In this document: piece by piece, positions 16,615 to 24,443 of the stretch | Numbering within the stretch: the first letter of the stretch is position 1 | Layout: each line of letters begins with the position of its first letter | Assembly: GCA_020631935.1 (NCBI GenBank) | Contig: JACKGP010000003.1 | Coordinates: forward strand, 1-64,000 | DNA: 64,000 nucleotides | Direction of reading: 5' to 3' | Origin: Candidatus Nomurabacteria bacterium | Lineage (GTDB): Bacteria; Patescibacteriota; Saccharimonadia; Saccharimonadales; Saccharimonadaceae | Program-made: the position numbers and the translations under genes | The notes under the pieces: generated by a model | Database searches by the model: none | What the model saw: the letters and a program-made list of their open reading frames with translations, nothing else | Told to the model about the DNA's origin: nothing

Positions 16615-16643
16615 ATCATAGCAAACAATCACAGAGCTGTCAA
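16615..16643 (-). promoter_or_regulatory. rplJL promoter
   Basis: Minus-strand TTGACA (16638-16643), exact 17-nt spacer, TATGAT (16615-16620). A near-consensus sigma70-type promoter; initiation near 16608 gives a leader of about 145 nt that holds the L10 structure. Confidence 0.88.
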
Positions 16644-16655
16644 CAGGGGTGTATA

Positions 16656-16684
16656 TTGCATTAGCATAATTTTTGTGCTATAAT
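16656..16684 (+). promoter_or_regulatory. leaderless promoter of the 16693 gene
   Basis: TTGCAT (16656-16661), 17-nt spacer, TATAAT (16679-16684). The GTG start follows after 8 nt, so the transcript begins at or one to two bases before the start codon. It lies back to back with the rplJL promoter. Confidence 0.82.
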
Positions 16685-16692
16685 ACTGTTTT

Positions 16693-17532
16693 GTGAATTT
16701 GATAGAGAATAAGATTGACCTAAATTCAAGCAGTCCCTTGCCGCTAGTACCCTATTTTCCAGGCTCTCTTACTTATGGAGAAATTCCAAACAGCTATGTA
16801 CGACAGGTACTAGAAGACAACGATTCGTCCATTGTCCCGCCCGAGGTTTTGGCCAATGTTTTGCATGAAAACTTTAGGCGTCGTGTTAACGAAGCGAACG
16901 GTACATTATCTGGCGACCCCGAATTTTCTAGTTTATTCGATGAAGATGGTCGGTTTATGAGCGACGGCGAAGATGATATGGTGAACTATTCCATATTTAG
17001 ACAGGTCGACTCTAGTGGTAGCGCCTCAGTCGCTGCCAGACTCGATCTGTTTATTGATAATCCGTACTCTGCTGGAAAGATGTCGGCATATGAGATATAT
17101 GCACGTACTCGATTTAATGAGAGAGATCTATACGATGTTAGCTTCGCTACTAGTTGCCTGAAGATAGTTGCAGCCAGTAGGGGTATTGGAGTCAATTATG
17201 ATGTAGAGCGAAGTGAGCCAAAGCTAACCAGAATTGTTGAAGACGATAAAAAACGTAAGTTTGGCGTAGTCACCACAAAGGCCGCTGTCGGATCGCTAAT
17301 ACTTGGCAGTGAAGATTTTGTCACGCTAAAGAGTCGTCAGGCGGGTGCTATACCCTTTGATAATCTGCAGTCCAAAGAGCAGGATTTGCTATATTCGCTT
17401 TACAAGCACCCTAGGCGAAAGGGCCGGACTGATAAGTTGATGGAAGATCGAAAAAAACTTGGTGAACTGATTGAAGACAATCCTGAACTTGCTTTACCTA
17501 TAGTAGAATCAATTTACGTAGCCAGAAATTAA
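16693..17532 (+). CDS. hypothetical protein, leaderless
   Basis: A 279-residue protein that I do not recognise. It starts at GTG 16693, set by the promoter directly upstream; there is no Shine-Dalgarno. It is soluble, acidic in the first half (DEDGRFMSDGEDDM) and Lys/Arg-rich near the end (YKHPRRKGRTDKLMEDRKKL). No transmembrane segment, signal peptide, P-loop or zinc motif was found. Mid-protein helices (AYEIYARTRFNERDLYDV, AVGSLILGSEDFV) look like a folded core. It stands alone on the plus strand and its end overlaps the convergent tmk gene by 24 bp. Its strong promoter, beside rplJL, suggests a well-expressed housekeeping or lineage-specific protein. Confidence 0.82.
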   Translation: MNLIENKIDLNSSSPLPLVPYFPGSLTYGEIPNSYVRQVLEDNDSSIVPPEVLANVLHENFRRRVNEANGTLSGDPEFSSLFDEDGRFMSDGEDDMVNYSIFRQVDSSGSASVAARLDLFIDNPYSAGKMSAYEIYARTRFNERDLYDVSFATSCLKIVAASRGIGVNYDVERSEPKLTRIVEDDKKRKFGVVTTKAAVGSLILGSEDFVTLKSRQAGAIPFDNLQSKEQDLLYSLYKHPRRKGRTDKLMEDRKKLGELIEDNPELALPIVESIYVARN

Positions 17533-18186
17533 CAACCTAATCTCTTGTTGAATATCTTCTATCGATCGTAAGCTGCTGTGGCTCATGCACTCAATCGCAG
17601 TAAACTCCTCTGGGTATATTTCACACAGTTCGCTATAGTTGCGCTTGGCTAGCTCTAGGTGATTTGCGTCGGCCTCGTGAATATCTCTCTTTTTGTCTGT
17701 ATAGCTACGAGTCGCCTTTTTGTCTACGTTCTTCTGGGCTATTGCCGTCGGAACGATTAGAACTATATTTTTACTTGGTCTCGGTATGGCGAGTACCTCA
17801 TACTCTGTTTTTAGGGTTTGGCTGTAAAAAGCTTTTCTATCATTAGCATTAGCTACTTTGGTGCCTTGATGGGCCAGGTTGCTGGCCATATATCTATCTG
17901 CAATTACAAGTGAGCTTGGCTTTTCTAGGTGATTTTTAATTTTTTCTTTGGCGGCAAATCTATCGATAGCAAAAGGCAGTACGCCCAAGTCGGCGGGTAC
18001 GTTGTTTGCGTCGCCATAAACTCCGTTTAGGTATTTTTCAGCGTAGTAGGCTGACGGCTCGCCGTATTGCGGGAAGCTAATCTTGAGCACGTCGAGACCT
18101 TGCTCTGTCGCCCATTCAGACAACATCATTGATTGCGTGCCCTTTCCTGAGCCGTCACCTCCCTCGATAGCGATAAAATGTCCCAT
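17509..18186 (-). CDS. tmk: thymidylate kinase-like (dTMP kinase)
   Basis: Phosphorylates dTMP to dTDP, 225 residues. The P-loop reads IEGGDGSGKGTQ, the DRY/DR motif is VIADRYMASNLAHQG, and the lid region is basic (KKATRSYTDKKRDIHEAD). The GKGT ending of the loop and the ADRY form fit the branch of the thymidylate kinase family seen in archaea and CPR. It starts 1 nt after the dcd stop with no ribosome binding site of note, so it is probably translated by coupling. Confidence 0.9.
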   Translation of the reverse strand: MGHFIAIEGGDGSGKGTQSMMLSEWATEQGLDVLKISFPQYGEPSAYYAEKYLNGVYGDANNVPADLGVLPFAIDRFAAKEKIKNHLEKPSSLVIADRYMASNLAHQGTKVANANDRKAFYSQTLKTEYEVLAIPRPSKNIVLIVPTAIAQKNVDKKATRSYTDKKRDIHEADANHLELAKRNYSELCEIYPEEFTAIECMSHSSLRSIEDIQQEIRLLISGYVN

Positions 18187-18187
18187 T

Positions 18188-18910
18188 TTATTTTATGCCC
18201 ACTGCTAAGCCGTCAATTTTAGGCGTAGGAATTCTTTGGTCCCTAAAGGCGCGCGGTAGCATATCTTGTGGCTTCCAGGTAGCAATTAATTCTTCTAGGT
18301 TGTCGGTGTGTTGATATTTTCCGCTCATTCCCTCGCGTCCACTTGCATAGCCACCCTCGACTGGTCCGGTGCGATGAAATATTAGCTGGCCAATACGCTC
18401 TCCTACTGGTAAAACTACGCTTTCGTTCATATTTAAGTTGTAGATTTCCAGTGTAATTCGGTTTATATAACCTGGGTCTACCCATCCAGCGTCAAAACAG
18501 ACCGCTACGCCATTTCGTCCCCAGCTAGAGCGGCTCTTTACTTCACAGGCCCCTCCATGGGCGCGTATTCCAACGAACTCATGGGTATGGGCTAGTATTC
18601 TCTCCCCGGGGCGCAATACTATAATTGGGTGATTTTCAGGTACATTCGTAAATAGTTCCTTATTATATTTTTTGCACCATTCAGCATGCGGCATGGCCTC
18701 GAGCGGGCCCTTGAAATAGCGATCTACATCTTCTTTATCAAATGGGTTATATACACCATCTGGCTCTATTTTACTTTCTTGTTTGTAAAAGTAGTGACCG
18801 AGTGTAAAGTCTAGGCTCGCCTCCGAAACGTGTTTGTCATTAAATGGTACACAGACAATTGTACCGTCATCAACAGCCGATAAGATCTCCGTGTTTGAAT
18901 ATACCCCCAT
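18188..18910 (-). CDS. dcd: dCTP deaminase
   Basis: Trimeric deaminase making dUTP from dCTP, 240 residues. The catalytic core is visible as EVKSRSSWGRNGVAVCFDAGWVDPGY (in two parts: SRSSWGR with the catalytic Arg/Ser, and DAGWVDPGY), followed by GERIGQLIFHR. The length exceeds E. coli Dcd (193) owing to longer loops. Whether the enzyme also has dUTPase activity cannot be seen; no separate dut gene is in the window. The leader is very short: TACAAT lies 11 nt before the ATG. It forms an operon with tmk, divergent from folA. Confidence 0.92.
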   Translation of the reverse strand: MGVYSNTEILSAVDDGTIVCVPFNDKHVSEASLDFTLGHYFYKQESKIEPDGVYNPFDKEDVDRYFKGPLEAMPHAEWCKKYNKELFTNVPENHPIIVLRPGERILAHTHEFVGIRAHGGACEVKSRSSWGRNGVAVCFDAGWVDPGYINRITLEIYNLNMNESVVLPVGERIGQLIFHRTGPVEGGYASGREGMSGKYQHTDNLEELIATWKPQDMLPRAFRDQRIPTPKIDGLAVGIK

Positions 18911-18945
18911 AAGCTGACTTCATTGTATCATGCTAGAATGGTGAT

Positions 18946-19431
18946 ATGAAATCGATCATTGTAGCTATGGATAAGAACAATGGAATCGGAGCCAAGGGTG
19001 ATTTGCCGTGGGGTCGTAGTCTGCCGGATGATTTGGCTCATTTCAAAAAGCTTACTACAGGAGGTTCTGTGATTATGGGACGCAAGACTTTCGAGAGTAT
19101 AGGTTCGAAGCCTCTACCGAACCGTGAAAATATCGTTGTGTCGTCTAGGCCGACAGGAGTTCAGGGCGTTTTGACTGCGCGGTCTATGCCTGCAGCGCTA
19201 GCCTTGGCTCGCTATGAGGTATTTTTTATTGGCGGTGAAGATATATTTTTAGAGGCACTTAATGAAGTGGACGCTATACACGCAACGATGATAGACGCTG
19301 AATTCCCAGAAGCGGATGTGTTTTTTCCGCAAATAAATTCGCAAGACTGGCGAGAGGTGTCTCGTAATCATCACGAAGCAGATAAAGACAATAAATACGC
19401 CTTCGATATCGTAGAGTACGAAAGAGCCTAG
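18946..19431 (+). CDS. folA: dihydrofolate reductase
   Basis: Reduces dihydrofolate with NADPH, 161 residues. Conserved features: MDKNNGIGAKGDLPWGRSLPDD (active-site loop with Trp and the acidic Asp), VIMGRKTFESIG, VVSSR and FFIGGEDIF. An extended -10 (TGCTAGAAT, hexamer 18934-18939) ends 6 nt before the ATG, so the mRNA is probably leaderless. It is convergent with thyA and overlaps it by 4 bp; the two enzymes work as one cycle, thyA producing the dihydrofolate that this enzyme recycles. Confidence 0.96.
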   Translation: MKSIIVAMDKNNGIGAKGDLPWGRSLPDDLAHFKKLTTGGSVIMGRKTFESIGSKPLPNRENIVVSSRPTGVQGVLTARSMPAALALARYEVFFIGGEDIFLEALNEVDAIHATMIDAEFPEADVFFPQINSQDWREVSRNHHEADKDNKYAFDIVEYERA

Positions 19432-20348
19432 ACTGCAATCGGTGCCTTTATGGCTGGATATGGATCATAGCCATCTAGCCTAATGTCATCAAATGTGAAG
19501 TCGTCTATATTTTTTATTTCTTTGTTTAGAGCCAGCCTCGGCAATGCTCGCGGTGTACGCGACAGTTGTTCGTCAACCTGATCTAGGTGATTTAAGTAAA
19601 GATGGGTGTCAATGGTAGTGTGCACAAATTCGCCAGGGACTTTGTCTGTTACCTGAGCAACCATGCTTTGCAGTAGCGCATACGATGCAATATTGAATGG
19701 CACACCCAGAAATGAGTCGGCACTGCGCTGAGTCAGGTGTAGATCTAGTCTATTTTCAGTTACGCCAAATTGAAACATGGTGTGGCATGGTGGCAGGCCG
19801 CCAGCGGCTGCTATATCGTCAATCTCGGCTACATTCCAGGCGCTAACGATATTTCGTCTGCTACCAGGATCATTTTTAATGGTATCAATCGCCTGTGCTA
19901 TCTGGTCAATGTGGCCGCCATTTCCATCTGGCCACTTACGCCACTGTACGCCGTAAACTGGCCCTAGGTCGCCCCACTCTTTGGCAAATGCGTGATCTGT
20001 CGCTACCCTGCCTATAAACTCGCCCATCTGATTTCTCCATTCATCAGAGTTCACTTCTGGAATCGGTAGATTATTCTTTTCTAGGTATGCCTTAAAGGGC
20101 CACTCATCCCAGATGTGCACATTGTTTTGAGCTAAATATTCTATGTTTCCACTCCCTTTTAGAAACCACAGAAGTTCGTGGACTACTGAGTTAAAATATA
20201 GTTTCTTGGTTGTTACGGCTGGAAATCCCTCGCTTAAGTCGTAGCGAGTTTGACGTCCGAAAACACTTTTGGTGCCGACCCCGGTACGGTCTGTCTTTTC
20301 GTCGCCATTTTCTTTTATGTCCTGCAGCAGATCTAGATATTGCTTCAT
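19428..20348 (-). CDS. thyA: thymidylate synthase (ThyA)
   Basis: Converts dUMP and methylene-tetrahydrofolate to dTMP, 306 residues. Catalytic Cys lies in GGLPPCHTMFQFGV; other ThyA marks are DRTGVGTKSVFGRQTRYDL, RSADSFLGVPFNIASYA and IDTHLYLNHLDQV. The ATG at 20348 follows AAGGGGGATAT, a strong ribosome binding site, with TATAAT further up. The internal loop is somewhat longer than in the 264-residue E. coli enzyme. Confidence 0.97.
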   Translation of the reverse strand: MKQYLDLLQDIKENGDEKTDRTGVGTKSVFGRQTRYDLSEGFPAVTTKKLYFNSVVHELLWFLKGSGNIEYLAQNNVHIWDEWPFKAYLEKNNLPIPEVNSDEWRNQMGEFIGRVATDHAFAKEWGDLGPVYGVQWRKWPDGNGGHIDQIAQAIDTIKNDPGSRRNIVSAWNVAEIDDIAAAGGLPPCHTMFQFGVTENRLDLHLTQRSADSFLGVPFNIASYALLQSMVAQVTDKVPGEFVHTTIDTHLYLNHLDQVDEQLSRTPRALPRLALNKEIKNIDDFTFDDIRLDGYDPYPAIKAPIAV

Positions 20349-20378
20349 ATATCCCCCTTGATTACATCTTATTATACA

Positions 20379-20407
20379 AGAAATCCTCTTGCACTGGGCA
20401 AGAGGAG
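20379..20407 (-). terminator. probable terminator of rplA
   Basis: On the minus strand TCCTCTTGC and GCAAGAGGA form a 9-bp stem followed by TTTCTTG, 67 bp past the rplA stop. The thyA -10 box begins immediately after it. Confidence 0.6.
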
Positions 20408-20473
20408 ATTGTGTTATGTATTAGAACGATAGCTGAGGGTAGACGTACGGCTCCGTCCTAGACTTAGAACAGA

Positions 20474-21445
20474 TTAGGAAACGACGTTTTCAACTTTTAT
20501 ACCAGGACCCATACTGGTAGTAATGGCTGTTGACTTAACATAGACACCCTTTAAAGAGCTTGGCTTCTGCGCCTGTAGGCTGTCGAAGAAACTCTGGGCG
20601 TTTTGCTCTAGCTTGGTTGCGCCGAATGAAACCTTGCCGATAGCCAGGTGAACTATAGACTGCTTGTCTACGCGGTATTCAACCTTGCCTGCTTTTGCTT
20701 CACTTACGGCTTTTGCTACGTCGGTAGCAACTGTACCAGCTTTTGGATTTGGCATTAGTCCGCGCGGGCCGAGTAGACGTGCATATTTTCCTAGGCGTGC
20801 CATGTATTGAGGTGTTGACACTAGCACGTCAAAGTTTAGGTTTTCTCTGTCTAGCTGCTTCAAGAAGTCATCATCTCCAACTACGTCAGCGCCGGCTTTT
20901 TTAGCTTCAGAGTGGCTATCTTCGGGGGCAAACACAGCAACGCGCAGTGTGCGACCAGTCCCGTTTGGCAATACTACAGTTGCGCGGATATTCTGATCTG
21001 CTTGACGAGGGTCAACTCCTAGGCGAACATGAACTTCAACGCTAGCGTCAAACTTAGTCGTGCTAGTTTCAACAGCCAACTTCATAGCGTCAGATAGATT
21101 GTAAAGCTTGCCAGTTTCGATCTTCTTGGCTACTTCTTGGTATTTTTTGCCACGACGCTCAATTAGAGGACGAACAATTGGCTTCGGGCCTTTTTTTACG
21201 GTTGCCTCACCGCCCTCTTGAGGTGTAGTGTCGCCAGCTTCTTTGCGAGCCTCTTTTTCGGCCTTGGCCTCTGCTTCGTCTAATGATTTTTGCGAGCGCT
21301 TTCCGGCTTTTGCAGTGGTTGCTTCGCGAACTTCGTGCTTCTCGGCGGTAGCGATTGCAGATTCAATCTCTGCAATAGTGTTTTTCTCTGAAACATCCAG
21401 CTTCAGTTCTTTTGCTTTGTCAAGCAAGTCGGCTTTTTTTGCCAT
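20474..21445 (-). CDS. rplA: 50S ribosomal protein L1 (uL1) with N-terminal extension
   Basis: L1 stalk protein. The canonical L1 body begins about residue 95 (RRGKKYQEVAKKIETGKLYNLSDA) and includes GLMPNPKAGTVATDV and KQSIVHLAIGKVSF. Preceding it is an unusual extension of about 90 residues: a helical, SAP/HeH-like start (KADLLDKAKELKLDVSEKNTIAEI) and a Lys/Glu/Ala-rich linker. Total length is 323 against about 230 in most bacteria. The ribosome binding site AAAGGA lies 13 nt before ATG 21445 and a TATAAT box is at 21517-21522, after the rplK terminator. Confidence 0.95.
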   Translation of the reverse strand: MAKKADLLDKAKELKLDVSEKNTIAEIESAIATAEKHEVREATTAKAGKRSQKSLDEAEAKAEKEARKEAGDTTPQEGGEATVKKGPKPIVRPLIERRGKKYQEVAKKIETGKLYNLSDAMKLAVETSTTKFDASVEVHVRLGVDPRQADQNIRATVVLPNGTGRTLRVAVFAPEDSHSEAKKAGADVVGDDDFLKQLDRENLNFDVLVSTPQYMARLGKYARLLGPRGLMPNPKAGTVATDVAKAVSEAKAGKVEYRVDKQSIVHLAIGKVSFGATKLEQNAQSFFDSLQAQKPSSLKGVYVKSTAITTSMGPGIKVENVVS

Positions 21446-21516
21446 AGTAATTAAAAAATCCTTTCTGTGGTATTAGCGGCGTTTTATTCGCCTCCCATCA
21501 TTGATATAGTTCTCTT

Positions 21517-21522
21517 ATTATA
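21517..21522 (-). promoter_or_regulatory. -10 box upstream of rplA
   Basis: TATAAT on the minus strand directly after the rplK terminator hairpin, about 70 bp before the rplA start. It suggests that L1 is transcribed partly or wholly on its own. Confidence 0.5.
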
Positions 21523-21525
21523 ACA

Positions 21526-21554
21526 AAAACCACCTCAGTTGTCGAGGTGGTTTT
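21526..21554 (-). terminator. terminator of nusG/rplK
   Basis: AAAACCACCTC and GAGGTGGTTTT form an 11-bp stem around AGTTGTC, ending in TTTTTG on the minus strand, 18 bp past the rplK stop. Confidence 0.85.
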
Positions 21555-21572
21555 GCTAAGCAGCTTCAAATA

Positions 21573-21998
21573 TTAGTCTACTACTTCTACGCCCATTGAA
21601 CGGGCGCTACCAGCTACAACTTTAACTGCGCCGTCTAGATCGATTGCATTTAGCTGATCTTTTTTGGCTTCGGCAATTTCTTCTAGTTGCTTGCGAGTAA
21701 TTTTGCCAACCTTATCTGAGTGCGGCTTGCCACTTCCCTTTTTGATACCAATTTTGTCTCGGATCATGTCGTCAACTGGCTGGCCTAGGCTTCTCCAGGT
21801 AAAGGTGCGATCTTCGTAGACCTGAATATGAACAATGACGTCCTTGCCCATGTCGCCCTTTGTCGCTTCATTGAATGGATTGATAAAATCCATCATGTTT
21901 AAGCCCCATTGACCAAGCGTAGAACCGACAGGAGGACCTGCGGTCGCGCGACCAGCTGGGATTCGCAACTTCAAGTTGCCGATAATTTTCTTCGCCAT
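21573..21998 (-). CDS. rplK: 50S ribosomal protein L11 (uL11)
   Basis: Binds the GTPase-associated rRNA and L10 base, 141 residues, the usual size. Conserved start KLRIPAGRATAGPPVGSTLGQ; C-terminal domain SDKVGKITRKQLEEIAEAK and VVAGSARSMGVEV. AAAGGAAAC precedes the ATG. It follows nusG by 66 bp. Confidence 0.98.
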   Translation of the reverse strand: MAKKIIGNLKLRIPAGRATAGPPVGSTLGQWGLNMMDFINPFNEATKGDMGKDVIVHIQVYEDRTFTWRSLGQPVDDMIRDKIGIKKGSGKPHSDKVGKITRKQLEEIAEAKKDQLNAIDLDGAVKVVAGSARSMGVEVVD

Positions 21999-22064
21999 AT
22001 GCTTTAAGTTTCCTTTTAGATTACTGCTAAATTTTGAAGCATTTCGCAGTGCGTAACTGCTGCA

Positions 22065-22610
22065 TTATACCTTTTTTACCTGTAGTGCGTCAAGTTCTAC
22101 AGGTGTGTCGCGGCCAAACATACTGACCATAACCTTGAGCTTGCCCTTGCTGGTGTCGATTTCAGCAATGCTGCCGTCGAATCCTTTAAATGGACCATCT
22201 ACGATACTGACAACTTCACCTTCAGCAAAGTCAATCTGATGCTTAGGATCCTCGACGCCCATACGCTTCTTGATTTTAGCGATTTCTTTGTCACTAACAG
22301 GAGTTGGTGTAGTATCTGCACCAACGAATCCAGTTACACCTGGTGTATTTCGTACGATGTACCAAGTCTCATCAGTAAGTTTCATTTCAACCAAAACATA
22401 GCCCTGAAAAATCTTAGCCTCAACAACTTTTCGTTTACCGTTTTTTATCTGAATCTGCTTTTCTTTAGGCACCATAACGTCGAAAATCTTGTCGGCCATA
22501 TCAACGGCATTAATACGCTGATGGATACTGTCGGCAACCTTTTCTTCATAGCCTGCATAAGTGTGGATTGCGTACCACTGCCTAGTTGAATCGTAACGAT
22601 GCTTGCTCAC
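22065..22610 (-). CDS. nusG: transcription termination/antitermination factor NusG
   Basis: Links RNA polymerase with Rho or the ribosome; 181 residues. The NGN domain begins QWYAIHTYAGYEEKVADSI; the KOW domain has VVSIVDGPFKGFDGSIAEID. The start is GTG 22610 with AAAGGAG upstream. It follows secE by 13 nt in one operon. Confidence 0.97.
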   Translation of the reverse strand: MSKHRYDSTRQWYAIHTYAGYEEKVADSIHQRINAVDMADKIFDVMVPKEKQIQIKNGKRKVVEAKIFQGYVLVEMKLTDETWYIVRNTPGVTGFVGADTTPTPVSDKEIAKIKKRMGVEDPKHQIDFAEGEVVSIVDGPFKGFDGSIAEIDTSKGKLKVMVSMFGRDTPVELDALQVKKV

Positions 22611-22623
22611 GAGAATTTCTCCT

Positions 22624-23019
22624 TTATGTTAGTAATGATTCGAATAATGTTTTGAAGCCAGCGTCTAGTAGCATAATAAATAGAACGTAGAAGCCTGAAA
22701 ATACCAATACGGCAAATGTTAGGCTCCAGGTAGCTTTTCTGGTAGGCCAGTGAACTTGTTTTAGCTCAATCCAAGAGTTCTTGAAGTAGCCTAGGAATGA
22801 TCGGAGCCAGCCGCCACGTTTTTTAGCTAGGTTTGCTGAGGTTTTTTTCTCTACTGGTTTTTTAGTAGCTTTCTTGTCTGCCGCCACTTTCACAGACCTA
22901 CTAGTAGAAGCCTTCTTCGTTTTTGAAGATTTTGAATCAGACGCTTTAATGCGCACAACTTTAGAGCTTGCTTCCTCAGTCTTGTTACTTGATTTGGTAT
23001 CTGACTTTCTCTTTGCCAC
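22624..23019 (-). CDS. secE: preprotein translocase subunit SecE with basic N-terminal extension
   Basis: Essential SecYEG subunit. The core is at the C-terminus: KNSWIELKQVHWPTRKATW followed by one transmembrane helix (FAVLVFSGFYVLFIMLLDAG). Before it are about 70 residues rich in Lys/Ser/Ala that look disordered. The frame is open from 23097, but that start overlaps the promoter and a leader hairpin; GTG 23019 is preferred because GGGAG lies 7-8 nt before it, giving 131 residues. Confidence 0.88.
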   Translation of the reverse strand: MAKRKSDTKSSNKTEEASSKVVRIKASDSKSSKTKKASTSRSVKVAADKKATKKPVEKKTSANLAKKRGGWLRSFLGYFKNSWIELKQVHWPTRKATWSLTFAVLVFSGFYVLFIMLLDAGFKTLFESLLT

Positions 23020-23035
23020 CTTCTTCTCCCAATCT

Positions 23036-23057
23036 AAAAGTCTGCTTCGGGGCAGAC
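23036..23057 (-). promoter_or_regulatory. hairpin at the 5-prime end of the secE-nusG transcript
   Basis: AGTCTGC and GCAGACT arms close a CCCGAA loop and are followed by TTTAGATT. By position it could end the histidine kinase transcript, or protect or attenuate the secE message, which should start just upstream. Confidence 0.5.
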
Positions 23058-23068
23058 TGTCAAGTACT

Positions 23069-23097
23069 ATGTTACTACTAAGGCTGGAGTTAGTCAA
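23069..23097 (-). promoter_or_regulatory. secE-nusG promoter
   Basis: Minus-strand TTGACT (23092-23097), 17-nt spacer and TAACAT (23069-23074). Initiation near 23062 would place the secE leader hairpin at the very start of the RNA. Confidence 0.7.
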
Positions 23098-23106
23098 CTT
23101 ATAATA

Positions 23107-24432
23107 TTAGTCAGGAAGGTTTCGCTCTATACAAATTGAAAATGTCGATCCATGGTTTAGGCGACTTTTGACATCAATTTTGGCTCCAATTTTTCTAGCT
23201 AGCTTTGAAGCAACGTACAAGCCAAGTCCCGTACCAGAAGTTTCCCTGGTTCGGTAGTCTTCGGTTCTATAGAATTTTTTAAATATTTTTGCTTGGTCGG
23301 ATTTTGATATTCCGACACCAGTATCTTTGATGGCAAATTCTACAGATTCCTTTGTGTTTGTAATTTGAATAGTTACATCGCCTTTAACGGTGTACTTGAT
23401 GGCATTCGTTAGGAAATTCTGCAACAATTCCTCTAGGTATAGGCGGCTAGCGTAGACCGAGCCAGGCTTTCCAGTTAGTTTTAGATTAAGGTGCAACTTT
23501 TTCTCTTTTGCTTGCTCTAGATATGTTTCATAAAGTTTCTTTGCCAGAGGTTCAACTTCTATAATCTCTTGGTTATCAGCTACTCCCCTTTCGGCGCGAC
23601 TCAGTGTACTTAGGTCGTTTATCATACCGGCCAATATAACGATTTGACCGTGAGCCAGGTCGATGCTTTTCTTTACAGTATCGCGAGATACATTTTCACG
23701 ATCAAAAAGTATTCCGGCATTATCCAGAGAGCCTTCGGCGATGGTAATTGGTGTGCGCAGCTCGTGGCTAACTACGCTAATGAACTCGTCCCTTTCCTCC
23801 TCTAGGCTTTTTTCTTTGGTGATGTCGCGAACCGTACATATATAAGTAGTATGACCACTGGACTCGCCAAAACCTTCAGCAACTCTGTTGACTGTCAGGT
23901 GCATTCTTATAGAGTCTTCTTCTGTTATTGGTAAAAGAATATCTTCGGTTTCGTATCGACTTGAACCCTCTAATAAGCTAGTAATTTTGTGCTTATTTCC
24001 GTCCATATCTACGATCGGCATCACTTCATCTATTGGCTTTCCGGCAATGTCTGTATTTGTGTCCAGTAAAGATATGAAGGCAGAGTTGTAGAGCCCAATA
24101 GTACCGTTATTCTCGATTGTGAATATAGCTTGTGATGCACTATTTATGGTAGTGAGCAGAGCCTGACGTTCACGCTTGACGCGTTTTTGAGCATTTTTTA
24201 AGCGGTCTCGGGCGGCCATCTCATTGGTTATTTGAGAAAGCAATAGAGCCGCCACGATGGATATGATTAGGCCACTGAGCATCATTATTAATTGATCGAA
24301 CCAGTTGCTGTGAAAAGGTGCCGCGCCGTAGATGCTAGCAATAAGGCCATAGAGCAACACGCCTGTCAGTATTGAGGTTAATGCTCGATGCCGACTTAGG
24401 GTATATTTCTTTCTTCTCCCACCACGTTTCAT
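23107..24432 (-). CDS. membrane PAS-domain sensor histidine kinase (orphan)
   Basis: Sensor kinase of 441 residues. Two transmembrane helices (about 14-33 and 42-65) are followed by a short coiled coil and a PAS domain (about 85-205, ALLTTINSASQAIFTIENNGTIGLYNSAF ... TYICTVRDIT in outline), HisKA with FISVVSHELRTPITIAEG, and HATPase with NFLTNAIKYTVKGD (N box), DTGVGISKSDQAKIFKKFYR and GTGLGLYVASKLARKIG. No response regulator is adjacent; the only one in the window is the OmpR-type gene at 4494. An extended -10 TGCTAAACT ends 8 nt before the ATG. Confidence 0.92.
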   Translation of the reverse strand: MKRGGRRKKYTLSRHRALTSILTGVLLYGLIASIYGAAPFHSNWFDQLIMMLSGLIISIVAALLLSQITNEMAARDRLKNAQKRVKRERQALLTTINSASQAIFTIENNGTIGLYNSAFISLLDTNTDIAGKPIDEVMPIVDMDGNKHKITSLLEGSSRYETEDILLPITEEDSIRMHLTVNRVAEGFGESSGHTTYICTVRDITKEKSLEEERDEFISVVSHELRTPITIAEGSLDNAGILFDRENVSRDTVKKSIDLAHGQIVILAGMINDLSTLSRAERGVADNQEIIEVEPLAKKLYETYLEQAKEKKLHLNLKLTGKPGSVYASRLYLEELLQNFLTNAIKYTVKGDVTIQITNTKESVEFAIKDTGVGISKSDQAKIFKKFYRTEDYRTRETSGTGLGLYVASKLARKIGAKIDVKSRLNHGSTFSICIERNLPD

Positions 24433-24443
24433 ATGTCTATAGT

